Shown here in pieces: positions 24,790 to 37,243 of a DNA stretch of 64,000 bases. The translations under genes and the position numbers were made by a program. Each line of letters starts with the position of its first letter. The stretch's first letter is position 1. Source of the stretch: Acanthornis magna. Taxonomy: Eukaryota; Chordata; Aves; Passeriformes; Acanthizidae. The stretch covers positions 943,501-1,007,500 of the forward strand of contig JAWUZG010000970.1 of NCBI GenBank assembly GCA_036785705.1, given 5' to 3'. Under the pieces are notes generated by a model, which was given only the letters and a program-made list of their open reading frames with translations, was not told where the DNA came from and did not search any database.

Positions 24790-27700
24790 GAGATTAACAC
24801 TCTGAGGCATGCTTCAAGGGCCTTAAGAATGAATCCTCTTTAAACTTGGATTTCATCCGGAAAAGAGCAAACTTCTGCAGGTCTGTCACTCAAGCCTGCT
24901 GGGAAGAAAGAGGGCTACCTCACGGATCATCATCTCTGCTTCTTGCAGCAGCAAGGCTTTCCTTGGTGGTTTAACCAAAGTACTGAGCCTAAACCTAAGT
25001 AGTGAATGAAAAGGTGGGGACATAGACTGAGGTACTGTAAAGTTAAAATATAGTTAAAATCCTCCACATCACTTCTAATTTGTGTGCAACTATTTAGGGA
25101 AAGGATGAATAAGACAATTCACTGAGGTATAGTGAATGAACTTGAGTAATACCATGGAGGGAATGATGGTTCTCCTGAAGCCAGTGGAAAGGCTGAACTG
25201 GAGCAGGGTCATCAAGCAAGGTTGATGACTTCATTTTCAAAGATTTCTTCAATACTCTGCATATATATCATGCAAAGTGATATATGCAAGCAGAAAGTGG
25301 ATTTCTCTTATCTGCAGACATTTCTGCCTGTGCATGAGGATCTTGAATGTCTGATTTTACAACACCAGTTCAAGAAAACAGCTTTGAATTGCCCAGTAAG
25401 ATGTGTGCTACAGAAAAAAGGAACCAATCTGTCTCCAAAATTTTTCAGGGGATAAATCTTGTCCTCTGTGCTCTTGTGCAGAAATCATCTGAAAAGAATG
25501 AGTGCGACTATTTGTCTGTTTGGTTGTAGCTGGTTTTGTGTTGAGTTTGGAGAGGCATGTTAAATTTTATTTACTTATGATGGCATATTTATTGAGAAAC
25601 ACAAGTTGTGACACCTTCAGAGATACAACATATGAGTACAGGCCAATACTCATGTCAGGTGGGACCCTTTCATTCCCTTTCATTCCTCACATGGCTCAGG
25701 AATACAGAGGGATGTACGCAAGCTGAGTTTGCCCATGGGATCTGTGTCCTAATTAAGCAGAATAGTGTTGAATTGTGCTGGGAAAAATACACATTTATTA
25801 CTTGAGATAACCCAAGTTACTTGAAGTGAGTGAACTGGGCTCAAGTAGTGGCACTTTTTTTGAGGCACTAGTCTGAGTATGTATCATACAAGAAAACGGC
25901 AGTACCCCTAATTGTGAGATCCTGTTGTCATTTGCAAGATCACTGCAACTGAAGCTTGCTTGGCTTTTTTGTGCTAACCACTCTAAAGCATGTATTGAAA
26001 GGTGTCTGCTGTATTGTGCATTGCAATGTCAGATCTAGTTTGGACATAATTATATTTGAATGGCATTTTTTCTGGATTAGTTTGCCCACCTGTGAAGCTC
26101 TTTGTTCAGAGTTGGTACAAGCATCCCTCTCTATCACTAGATTGAGTCATCCATATGCACCTAAATAGTCAGTCTGTGCCCTATGGGGCCCTCAACCCAG
26201 CATGTCCTCCAAGAATGAGAAAGTCTTACATTATTTTCTATGTCTGATATTAAGTTAAGATGTTTTCATGACAAACCATCATGTCTGATAAATAGGTGAG
26301 AGAGATGTGAACTACAATGCAACAAAACCTAGCAACTGCTGGTCATGTACAGTATCTTTTAATCTGTCCCATGCCTTTTAACCTCAGGAAAAGACCTGAG
26401 GACCCAAACCAGTAAAGAACTGACCTTGTGTTTAGAAAATCTTAATGTTTGTCCTTGATATTCATCCTAGTGGAACACTAGTTTAGATGGTAAGCTATAT
26501 ACACACTTGTGTGCTTTTTATCAAGTCTGAGGTATTGGGCAGTGCTATGCTACACACTTGTGTAAATGAATGATAAGGTTTCATCTGTGTAATTGTAACC
26601 TTTCAACTCCTACTTTTTTACAGACACTAATTCCATTTATGTGTCTGTGTTGTTATGATACACCATCACATGCCTGAGACCATCATGCACCATGATCTGT
26701 TACCATTCATGACTGGAAAATCTCCTCTAAACTCACTGGCTGGATTTCTTTCAGTTGCCTGAGATCTGTCCTTATGTGTACAAACCAAAATGTTTATAGG
26801 CCTTATAAGAGTAGAACACTGAATGTGTGTTACTTGTTTCACCATGTTTCAAACTTGAAAAATTTGACAAACCGGCTAGATTGAAGTGAGTGAAAGCTTC
26901 AGTATTCCTGCAGGATTCTTTTGTGGACAGAGGCTTTTAAACAGTTTACAATATAATCACAGCAATAGCAGAAAATCTTCTGGTTTAAAAAAGAAAACAA
27001 AAAGGAATAAAAATGCTAAACACTTGAGCAGAAAGTAAGCTTCCCCTATGTGCAAAGTAAATGATTTAGTGGTGTTCTCTTCACGTTAAATGAGGCAGGA
27101 GATCACAAACTAAAAAACACTTAAATATGATTTTAAAATTAATTGTGCTTCACCCCCATAATAGTATTTAAATTGCATTTAAATTGGTTATGCATGCATT
27201 GGGTTTGTTACATAGTAAATGCATCCTTGTTCGGAATCTAAGTGGAGCTAAACTTCATTTGTGAGATACACCCAGTGCCATCACTGAGTTCAAAGTGGAG
27301 CTCACAGAAAAAAGTGCCACCAGAATCAGGAGTATATACTATGGTAACTGTTAGGTGAGAAATGTTAATTCTGTTGTGCCGAACACTCTTTTTGTTTGTT
27401 AGTCTGCTATGATGCATTTTTGCTGTAGCTATTTAAAAATAATCACATTATCATAAATTTTGTCGAAGCAAAAAACGTTGTTTCAGTCAATGATCAGACT
27501 AAGAGCAATGAAATAGTTCATGGAATAGTCCACAGTTTTGAAGTGATGCTGGCCATCATCACAGCAGTCTCTGTCTGGGGAAAAGACAACTCCAGCTTTC
27601 CAATGGCACAGCTATTGATTTCTTCTGCAACAGAGATACTACAGGTATTTGCCTCACTACTTTTTCACTAGTGCAGGTGAAAGTCCTGATGCAGAAGAAG

Positions 27701-29090
27701 GGATGCAGATTCCGTCAACAACTTCAACAGAGATTGTGGTGGATTTGAGTGGAGGAGAGTGAAGGTTAGGGGATATAGCAGTGGTGTGACCTCAGGCGCT
27801 GTTCTAACAAACTGGTCACTATCATTTCAACACTCAGGATTGTAGGATGAAGTGGACACAGACTAATTGTCACTAAGTCACTAAGTCTGGTGCACCTACT
27901 GTGATAGGCCTTGGGACTTCTGCCTCTAGTAATGGTAGCACAGTGTATCACGTTCTGCATTTGAATGTATAATATCAGACAAAAATTAATTTGTTCTGTA
28001 AAAGAAGTTTTAAGTAGTTGACCTATAGTGACCACAGCTTTAAAAGTATCTCTGTAGCCTTGGCTATGCTTTTCTCTCTTGTCTAATCTACACAGAAACT
28101 GTTGATTTTTTCTAACAAACCAAGTCTGTGGTTTTGGTCCAGCAATAAATCTTCATTGATGATCTGCAATGAGGAACCATCATGTATTCGGATGTTTGGA
28201 TTTCAGGTATTTGTATTGCATTCTTTGTGTAAGCAAATGTTTAATTCAAATTAAGTCTTCCCTTAGACCCAGTCTGACTGCCATATGACCTTGAGAGTGC
28301 CAAAAATGCATGCCATGTGCTGAAGAGTCTGTTTCTGGGCAAATACAGCTGTTACAGCTTTAGATATGTGCATATTTCTCTGTTTTGTGAGACTCAAGAG
28401 GATGCACAAGAAGGGCATTGTACCTCAGGGTTTACTCCAGAAGACATCCTTGCTGGACTGGAAAAGAGAGAAAAGAGAATGGGTGTCAACATTTTCTTGT
28501 CTTATTAAATAACTCTCACTGCAACACGTGCAAGAGAGGGAAATTTGGTTCCTTAACCTGCAATTCTTTCAGGTAAAGACACTAATTTGTGAATTACAAA
28601 GTCTGGCTTAGGTGCCCACTGCAGATGTTTCAAAACTGTAGATTTTGTGGTCATTAAATGCCCACACCTTTCACCTTCTGAGCCTAAATACTTTAGAAAT
28701 TGCCTCTAAAACACAGCTTTCTCCTTGGACGTTCCAGTTAGCTTCAGGGTGGTTTTTGTAGATTATAGTAATAGCTTCCTGTGCAATATCAGGACAGGTG
28801 GCCAGGGCCTTGAGAAGGGACATAGGTGTTCAATTGTTATTTATAGTTGCTTATGTGCTTGGAAGTTAAGTGCTTGAAAAATCTCTTTCTGGAGGTCTGT
28901 CTATGCATTGCGCCTTGTCAGCTCTTCCTCGGACCTTAACCCTTTTGTGCAAGGTGGGATTTCCCACATCTGTCTTACTGTAGGGAGGGCACAAACTCAT
29001 CAACCAGAAGGGTGGCCTGGAGAGAGGAAACCTGTTTGCTCCTGTATCTGCACATTGTCTTGCGATGCCTCCCTGTGATCTTTCCCTCCA
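24790..29090. other. AT-rich non-coding sequence
   Basis: No gene or transposon is recognised. Small direct duplications occur: ccctttcatt twice in tandem at 25665-25684, and tacacacttgtgt at 26500-26512 and again at 26551-26563. The part from 28880 to 29090 is less AT-rich and unique. Confidence 0.55.
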
Positions 29091-29310
29091 GGGTCTTTGT
29101 GTGCAGGAAGTACCTCTGAGCGTTAATTATGATTGATTTGCCATGCTTTTAGGTGACTGTTTATATCATCCTTTGCCCTCGATGACCTTTCTGAGACCAC
29201 TCAGAGGAGCACTTGCTTCCATGCATTTATGCAGAAGGACAATACTAATGATTGTTGCAAAATTGCCCACATTCACTGTTTTTTTTCTTGCAAAAATCAG
29301 TCTCAGTTAA
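29090..29310. promoter_or_regulatory. Candidate regulatory block with TAATTA and PBX/HOX-type core
   Basis: The string taattatgattgat near 29124-29137 joins a homeodomain core (taatta) to TGATTGAT (29130-29137), the PBX/HOX composite core. An 8-bp inverted repeat (cctctgag at 29113-29120, ctcagagg at 29200-29207) brackets it. There is no coding potential. Regulatory function is inferred from motif arrangement only. Confidence 0.25.
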
Positions 29311-29392
29311 CTGAAATTGACTGTGAAACCTATATCTGGATCAAAAAAATAGTAATTTCAAGGAATTTCACTTGAAGGGCTAAATAACGCAA

Positions 29393-29409
29393 ATATATAA
29401 TATATATAT
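29393..29409. repeat. Short (TA)n array
   Basis: Alternating T and A with one doubled A, in AT-rich DNA. Confidence 0.85.
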
Positions 29410-29419
29410 CTAATTTCTG

Positions 29420-30080
29420 ATATAAAGGACAAGAAATCTAACTTCTTTGACCTGTATTCCCTTTCTTTTGAAAGATAAAGCATTAAAATATGGGGTGATT
29501 AGCTCATGTAATGTAAAACACATAATATTTGAAACAGGGTGGCAGGGGAGGGTGGCATTGTCTTCAGTATGAGTAAAAAGGACTGAGAATGTATGATCTT
29601 GATTTCTCAATAAATGGGTGACAATAACCTGACTTTTCAGAAAATAAAAATTAAGCACCACTGAATATAAGATATTGGTAGCAAGAAACTAGCATTTTAG
29701 CCCTTTATCATACTCACAGCACTGATTTCCAATATTAATTCAGAAATATTTTTTGATGTTCTGTTTTCTTCTTTACTTTCCAGACAAAGAAGGAATTATT
29801 TTTCAGAAAAGGAGCTCTGAATATACTGAATTTTACAATGCAGTCACAAAAGTTCTTGTTTTGTCTTGTTGTAGCTTGCTGAACTTTTACAGGCCTTGCT
29901 TGGTGGTGCCCTGTATCTGTCCATCCATCATTCCAGTAGTGCTGACTTTATAAATGCATTTCTAAATATTGAAAAAATACAAGTCCGTACCTCACTCTTT
30001 GTCTCCAGTCAGGCTGCTGGCTATTTCTTTTTACCAGAAATGTGCCATTTATTACTTTTATGTCTTTAATCAGTATATTA
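29420..30080. other. AT-rich non-coding sequence
   Basis: Nothing beyond short chance frames is visible. Confidence 0.55.
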
Positions 30081-30085
30081 TATAG

Positions 30086-30194
30086 ATTATTATTATCATT
30101 ATTGTCATTATATTCTTTTTTGTTATATTCATTATCATTATTTTTGTTGTTAATACTAATACTAATACTACTACTACTAATAATAGTAATAAAA
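30086..30194 (+). repeat. Degenerate ATT/ACT trinucleotide repeat
   Basis: ATT-type units with many interruptions pass into TAATAC and then ACT/TAC units (actaatactaatactactac, 30154-30173) and back to AAT. It is an old compound trinucleotide array and explains the low-complexity 99-codon frame at 30042-30341. Confidence 0.9.
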
Positions 30195-30199
30195 ATTTA

Positions 30200-31220
30200 T
30201 TGTCTAGGTAGCATTTACCTCCCAAAACACCCCACAGAAACTGCTGTCAGAAATTATTTGTTAATAATAGCAGTAAGATTGGCAGGACATTTTTGCTGTC
30301 TTAATATAAACACCAATAAACAATTAGTGTTTTCCATATAGAAAAGGCTGCAGTCAAAATAATAAGCATTATAACTGTAATAATTGCTGGTTTAGCTATA
30401 TCTTAGTACATCTTCTGTTGATCCAGATTTTAGTATTAGCATTCACTCTTTAGCTGTCTATAGCAGCTTCAGAAAATTATATGTCTCAGAAGCTCTGGAA
30501 TTTTTACATTCCGTTTCTTGCTCATCATTCATTTCTAGAATGTTGCACAGTAGTGATGGAGTTCTGCAGCTTTACAGTTTCACCTTCAAATATGTACAAA
30601 CTACTTACGTGAAGGTAAAGTGCTTTTGAAAAAAGATTTATCTCACATGGAAGATTTTTTACCCCATTAAAAAAAACAGAGTTTAAGAAACTCTTGTCTC
30701 CCAGGCTTCCATCTTCAGTCACTTGCTCCCCTTCTTGTAAAACAGTTACAAACTCTTTTCAGTAAGGATAATCATAGTGCTTGTGAGATGTATTGTGAAC
30801 TGAAATTGCCTCTTCTTTCTTTGAGTGTACTTTGCATCTTCTAGGTTTTGACTGTTGCAATAATTTCTCTTTTTCCCTTTTTGATTAGGATCTAAGCGAG
30901 CAACTTCCAGGAGAATAACCGCAGACTTTTGAAAGAGCATAGATTCCTGACATTAGCTCTGAATTTTTATTCCAGCCTCCTTGGTTGTCAATCCTTTTGA
31001 CTTGTACAAGCTCCTGCAGCAATTAAGGTATAGATGGTAGGGGGGGAAATGTTGAATTTGAGCACGTCTTTGAAAGTTCTTATGGCAGGTCAATGATTCT
31101 TGGAAAAATACCATGATCTAAATCTTAATTCCTGTGGATCTACACAAAAGGACCTTGCATTTGGACCCAGAAGGTAACCTTCAGGTGCTGTAAAGGCTGC
31201 TGCAGTTCTCATAATATTGA
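30200..31220. other. AT-rich non-coding sequence
   Basis: No gene or repeat is recognised beyond short A or T runs. Confidence 0.55.
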
Positions 31221-31222
31221 CT

Positions 31223-31319
31223 AAAAAAACAAAAAAAAAAAAAGCACATGGGGCAATAACAATAGTAAAAGAGTAAAAGTATGTAAATCCAAGGGGGGAA
31301 AAAAGAAAAAAAGAAAGGA
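31223..31319 (+). repeat. A-rich and purine-rich low-complexity region
   Basis: It opens with A7-C-A13 (31223-31243), continues with A-rich sequence containing gtaaaag repeats, and ends in an uninterrupted purine tract (31291-31319) with six G followed by A runs. A similar A10-C-A11 run lies at 32353-32374. No retrogene body precedes the A run. Confidence 0.8.
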
Positions 31320-32689
31320 TGTGTTAAAGACTAGTATGGTCCCAGGCCTGTCTCCTCCTGGCTACAGTGTGCCTGCCAGTATCTTCTTGGCTACTGGTAC
31401 CTTGCAAAGGTCAAACAAGAAGTGGGTCTTGTCAGCTTCCCTGGGCCATGGGGAATTACAGCAGCACACCAGGGGAATCAGCTGTGGACTCAGGCAGCCA
31501 GGCAGACACGCAGCCATTTCTGAAATCTGCTTCAGATATAGGGACAAAATTCAGATCTTTGTGAAAGGTAATGGCAGATTTTCTATCTCAACCCTTGGAC
31601 TCCAGGCTTCACCTATACTACACAGGCTGTCACGGATGGATACAATGGTGCAAGGTATCCTACAGAAATTTACTTCCACTGAAAAATAAAACTTTTTTGT
31701 CAAAAGCATTATGGAATACTTCCAGATAGAAACAAAAAACAAAGAAACTGTAAATATTTGAATGTGGGCTTTACCATCTCATGGGGTACCAAATCTAACA
31801 GTTTTTCCTCAAGCAAAACTTCCATTTAAGTTGCTGGGAGCTTTGCCTAATAACCGCTAAATATGGTCTATGGGATTTGACTCTTAAGTTTATGTTTGTT
31901 GCTGGTTTCCAATGAATGGGTTTAGCTGAGATACATCACTTCAGTATCTAGCAATTTAATTCATTTACAGAAAACGGTAGATTCCACCAAATAAGCTGTA
32001 TTCAGGCAGGTTATTTTTTTTTCAATAGCCTTTGTTTGCCCTTAATAGGCAGGCTATCTCTTGCATTACTAAACAGATCGGACTCCAGGAGTATTCTCAC
32101 GGGAGAGAGGAGCAGAGTGTTGCAGCCCCTGATGGTGAAATTCCCAGCCTCTCTCTGTCCCCTCCCTTTCTCCCCTAGGTTAAGCAGCAGTAAAAAAGCT
32201 TAAACTATTTCAGTGAGGCAGACCTACAGCAGGGCCACACCATGCCTGTTGAATATGTCAGTCTCCTTGCACAGCTGTTTCCAAAGGCTGTCACTATATT
32301 GCTGGGCTTGAAGAGCAGTCTTGCTGGATTGTCTTTGCACACTTTCTACCTTAAAAAAAAAACAAAAAAAAAAACCCTATAAAGGTCAGAGCAATGACAC
32401 TTCTGCAGCAGGCTCAGCCTGGGAAGTTACCTTATTACTTCTCTCTTTTTGCCCTGTCATTTAAAAGCAGAGTGAACTTTATACCCTATCAGAGAAAATA
32501 TCTCCAGCGAATATACCTGAAGTAGATGCACTGTCAGGTATCAGGTTGGGAAGGAACCCACAGCTTTACAAGATCCTTCCTGTAGCTGATGCTTAATCCA
32601 CTCATATTTATTGCTGGGAACCATCATCTTTCCAACAGCTGCCCAGCCTTTGCCTTTGAGCAATATGAACCCACTTTCAGGAACTATTT

Positions 32690-32708
32690 TTATTATTATT
32701 TATTATTC
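32690..32708 (+). repeat. (ATT)n microsatellite
   Basis: About six ATT-type units with one missing base. Confidence 0.85.
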
Positions 32709-33141
32709 TTATAGTGCCATAAGTGTGCGTGATGTTTTCCAGACTAATTAAGAAGACAGCTCCCTGCTCCAAGCAATTTGCAATCTCCTTTGAACAATAG
32801 TTTACTGCTATTGCCCTCCAAGCCAAGCTCTAGTCGTATAATTATAGATAGATGGAGAGATAGAAAATGCACAAATACATATGGAGATAGCACCACAAGA
32901 AACAGAGAGAACAAGATTAATTTATTTGGTCTGACTGATTCATTTCTGAGGAATATACAGGTATAAATCTGACTGTGAAAACCAAACACTTCCCTAACAG
33001 GGGAACATTTGGGCCGGCACTGCACATCAAGTAAATAAGAGCAATCCTCTGAAGTCAGTAGGGCACTGAGTTACACAAATGGAGAGTTTGCCCCTTCGGT
33101 GGAAATGTTTGTGGGAATGCTGCTTTGCTGCAGGTCCAGGG

Positions 33142-33157
33142 GTGTGTGTGTGTGTGC
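33142..33157 (+). repeat. (GT)8 microsatellite
   Basis: A short uninterrupted GT array followed by a G-rich stretch to about 33212. Confidence 0.9.
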
Positions 33158-33300
33158 AGTGGAGGGGGTTTCAGTGGTTTTGGGGCTTCTGTTGGCAAAG
33201 GGGGTGGGGTGACTGAAGCATTTAGGTAAACGCCAAAGGTGGATGGACAATTATGCACAAAACAAGTTCCCAGTTTAAAAACAAAACACACCAAGAACAT

Positions 33301-33328
33301 CCCCCCTCCCTTCCCCCCCACCCCCCAA
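33301..33328 (-). other. C-run tract; possible G-quadruplex on the minus strand
   Basis: The plus strand has C runs of six, three, eight and six bases, separated by 1-2 bases. The minus strand therefore has four G-tracts of three or more with very short loops, which meets the usual G-quadruplex pattern. It may also be a fragile or length-variable tract. No promoter is recognised beside it. Confidence 0.7.
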
Positions 33329-33345
33329 CCACTACAGCTAATCTT

Positions 33346-33489
33346 ATTTGCATTAAAGATCTCTTTTGTTCAACCTGAGGAGGAAGCAAGTTTGTCTGAG
33401 AGCCACACTTTAATACTTTCATCTCATAATAGAAGATTTACAGGTATGAACCCAAACCAGTGACGACTGCCTACTAGTTTAATGCAAAT
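33346..33489. promoter_or_regulatory. Inverted pair of POU octamer sites
   Basis: atttgcattaaa at 33346-33357 and its exact reverse complement tttaatgcaaat at 33478-33489 lie about 120 bp apart. Each holds the POU octamer ATTTGCAT/ATGCAAAT. The left copy follows the C-run tract closely. The 12-bp inverted identity is observed. OCT/POU binding is inferred from the core alone. Confidence 0.35.
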
Positions 33490-36400
33490 TAGGAGATGAA
33501 TGCTCATGGGAACAATACAGAAATGCTTCCACATGACTTCCTCACACTGAATTGCTGATACAAGGCCCCTCTATGGGGTATAATACTGACAGCAGGGAAG
33601 TTTCCCTTAGCCTCCCCCCCTCCTTCCTTCTGAATAAAGTTATTAAAGTAGATCAGACTAATTAACAGTAGCTTATCCTTATTGATTGAACCAATCCCTG
33701 TTGTGGAGGTGCCGTAAGAATGCCTCGACTTTGCTGTGAAAAACCTGTGTTAGGGAGGACAGTATAGTTGGTCGTTTACTGATTGGTTTTAAGGATTTTA
33801 TCCATTATTCTTTATGTTTCATGGGCATATTGAAGCCATATGGGAAGGTATATAAACATGAACATAGACTATCCCTTGCTGAATCATTTTTAGTTAGTGT
33901 CTGGATGTAACAGGGGGAAGTATAAAAGTAAACAACAGCCCTTACAATGGCTCTACATGCTTTTCTTTTTTAGCCTTGAATATTTAAAATTGCTAACATA
34001 AAATCACCTGATGATTTAGTTTAACTAATATATTCTAAGCAAAATGTATCGGGGAATATTAGGAGAAAGCAAAATATTCTTCTTTAAAAAAAACCAACCT
34101 TAACATTTTAATTGAATTTATTCTAATACCACTACAATAATAATCTAATTGCTTTAGGCAACATACATCTCTACAGTCTGCTTGTAAGTCTGTATTGTTA
34201 TAAATTTACACTATATTATTGCAGCTTACACTACTGGCTGTAGGATGATACAAATAGCTGTATATTTTCCCAACTAACAGCTTATTGTGGAATAAAAGAG
34301 GAAAACCAATCTGCTTAATGGCATACTAGACTTTTTTCCTCTTTCAAACAGTATCACTAAACTACTTGGACACAGGAGTATTTTATTTGGGTAATGTAAA
34401 ATCTCTTTTCTCTTCTGAGCTCAAAAATGAAGCTAAATAGATAGCCCAGGACTGAAAAAAGAAACCAAACCAGACCAAAAAACACCAGGCTTATTTGTTA
34501 CAATTTGTCATACAATTTACCAGCCAAAATCAAAACATGATTTTATCTCTATTTCTTTTTTCCCACTTTTTCCTGGCTGCCACGCTTAATATTTCAGCAT
34601 GAAAATAGCATTTTGATGCTCCTTAAATAATAGGATAAGAATAATAGATAGTTAATAATCAATAATAAAGCAATAAAAATATTTTTCTTATTTCTTTTAA
34701 AAATTATTTTTATTTAGAACTAATGTTGTTGTCTGAGACATGAAAAACTTGACTCACAGAAATGGCCATTCAAATTGCAGCCAACCCTCCCATCTCTAAT
34801 ATTTATTGCAGTAAACACTGAAGTCAACAGGGTTTGGAGGCTGTTGTTGTCTTGGGGATTTTTTTATGTTTGATGGCTGGAATTCACAAGCAAAATGCAC
34901 TCAGAGTGAGGATGAAAAGCTGCCTCTGCTTCAAAAGGACTGAGTTTCCAGGCAAGAACCACTTGTGAGCTGGAAAGCTGTGTGTGCCAGCCCTGTGTGT
35001 ATGCAGGACATCACCCTGAGGCTACCTGAAAAAGACCAAAATTCAGATATACTGTTAAGTAGTGATAAAAGGCCCTGAAAACTGATGATATTGGTGCAAG
35101 GAGGTTCACATCCTTTCTCTGGGGTCTGCACAGTTCATCTCTGGGCAAGGATCTTGCCATCCTGCCCACACCAGCCTAGAGAGGGCTAATAGCTAGCCAG
35201 GGCAGCTTTTTATCATAGGGCCACCCAGCATGCATTTTTCCGCAAGATTATAAGCTATTTGTTAACCTATGGTTCTTTCACTATTTCATTAGGTGCACAT
35301 TGTACTGTGGTAAAAGGGTCCTGGTGCCCAAATAGGAGACAGAACGAGTCCATGGGGTTTGCACAACAGCTGGGCATCACAGGCTGAAATCTGTTGTGGC
35401 AGGCAAACATAAAAGAGAAGTGTGTCCATACAGCAAGATAAACAGAAAAAAATTTTACAAATTTAGCATTTTGCCTAATGAATGATACAATGATTTGTGG
35501 GGATTTCTAAGCTTGAATGCATGCCTATTTCAGTATTTACCTTAGATCAGACCCTTCTAAAAAGGGATTTAGTAAGTTCCTAACAGTATGTAGTCAGAAG
35601 GGCTGCACAAGTCCAGAGATGTCAAACACAAGCTGCTCATATCTAGATCCCATCATGGTATCTATTCCAAGTACTCTGAATATTGTGTGTTTGTTGATAT
35701 CTGCTTAGAAAGTCTTGAAGCAGCAAAGTGCTGGCTAAAAATTTGAAGCCATGCATTATTAAAGCTTGCTGAGTCTGACCGCACTGCACTACTCTGCTGG
35801 TTTTGCTGTCACTGCTGCTTTATTAAATTTTGTTGCATTATTGAAGCATTTAGCAATAGACTGTGCTAGAAGCTGGTGTTGTACATGAGGCCCAAACTGA
35901 AGCCAGTCCCTTGCTGATCCTCTCCCAGTATTACATTAAGCATCCGAGTAACTTCTCTCTCACGTAGCTCTTCCTTTTGTCCTCACCCCAAGGGGAATAT
36001 AATCTGTCTAATCCAATGTTTGCGTTATAAAAAATTCTGTCTATAGTCAGCCTGTAAACTAAGAATCATCTTTAAAAAATTAATCCCTTAACAGTTCGGT
36101 CCGACCAACTGAGAAGGCTCATGTTTAAACTGGAGATGCTCCCTACTGCAGATGCGGTCTGGATTTAGACAAAAATATGCCTTTCTAAACCTATACATCT
36201 CTGGTACAATTTCTCCCTCTTCAGACAAATCTGTGAGTCTCTTTCAAAACTATCAAGGCCTCTGCCTAGTAGCTGGAGAACTGGTAATCCTCTGGTTTCA
36301 TGATCACCTTCTTTGAACAAAAGAACAAACAAACAAACAAACCAAACAAACGAAAATAACCAAAAGGAGGGAAATTAATAGGCCAGAACATCATTGCTGG

Positions 36401-36590
36401 AAAGAAAGAACAGCAGCAGCTGAGCAAGGAATGTGTGGACCACACGGGCGGCCAAAGAGATACTGTAAAAAGAAAAAAAAATCATTCATTTGAGCCTTTA
36501 CTAGAAGGAAACTTAGGTACTGCAGATTTTGCACAGCCTTATGCTTCCTGTTGAACATTTTAAATGGGTTGAAAGGCATAGCAGACACCT
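33490..36590. other. AT-rich non-coding sequence
   Basis: No gene or transposon is recognised. A C/T run lies at 33615-33630. Homeodomain-type cores are scattered, for example taattaac near 33660, and 34620-34720 is almost wholly A and T. A (CAAA)n array lies at 36325-36350. The part from 34930 to 35420 is more balanced in composition. Confidence 0.55.
36325..36350 (+). repeat. (CAAA)n microsatellite
   Basis: Six CAAA units with one extra C between the fourth and fifth. Confidence 0.9.
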
Positions 36591-36599
36591 TTGCTTGGA

Positions 36600-36850
36600 T
36601 TCATAAATAGGCTCCCACCTCATATTAAAGGCCTGAGTTTAATTTGTTTAATATTCCCACCACTAACGATGCCTATTTAAGACATCCTTTAAAAAGTTTG
36701 TAACATTAATTTAATGGAAAAATGCCAATACCGCTCTAAGAACTCTATTAGATTTTCTCCCTGTTAAATTAATGTTACTAACTTTTAATGGATGTTGTAA
36801 TTAGATGTTATTATTAACGGGAATATTACCCAAATTAAAATCAGACCCCA
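36600..36850. promoter_or_regulatory. Candidate non-coding element with a 15-bp perfect inverted repeat
   Basis: gtaacattaatttaa (36700-36714) is matched exactly by its reverse complement at 36764-36778, with a 49-bp loop. G-U pairs would lengthen the stem slightly in RNA. Both arms contain attaat homeodomain cores, and taattag follows near 36799. The block is AT-rich but not simple-sequence, and has no open frame. It could be an enhancer with paired sites or a hairpin-forming RNA region; neither can be shown here. Confidence 0.35.
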
Positions 36851-37207
36851 AGAGAGAGAGACAACTTAGGTTTACAAGTGCATTAAGCATTAGTATCTGG
36901 ACATTATACATACAAACTGGTGGAGCCAGATGGCCTTCTCTTTGTTTTTCCCCTGTAACCTGCTACAGAACCAGGCACACATAGTTTTGTTAGCACATAA
37001 TGTCTGCAAGAACAGCACAACTATTAATGCACCCACTTACAAAAGGAAGTGATGGTTTCTCCACCAGCTCTGGAGTAGGAAAGGGGAGCTCCATCTCCCA
37101 ATTTCACACTCAATTTAAAGGGTCACTCTCAAATCGGCTTGATTGGGTTCGGCAGCTTGAAATTGATTGTTTTGGTTGTAAAGCTTGCCTGCCTTCCTAG
37201 CCAATTT

Positions 37208-37243
37208 AAAAAAAAAAAAAAAAAAAGGAAAAGGGAAAAAAAG
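37208..37243 (+). repeat. Poly(A) and A-rich tract
   Basis: Nineteen consecutive A (37208-37226) are followed by A/G-rich sequence to 37243. It resembles a retrotransposed tail, but no gene copy or LINE body is recognisable upstream and no target-site duplication is apparent. Confidence 0.85.

Larger units (their letters stand above)
31320..33290. other. Unique non-coding sequence
   Basis: No gene is recognised. The 122-codon plus-strand frame at 31321-31689 has overlapping open frames in two other phases and no known motif. An (ATT)n array lies at 32690-32708, A-runs at 32353-32374, and a short (TG)n at 33142-33157. Confidence 0.5.

Noticed and set aside
37208..37243. Poly(A) tract as the tail of a processed pseudogene
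   Set aside because: The preceding few hundred bases have no recognisable exon or coding similarity, and no target-site duplication was seen.
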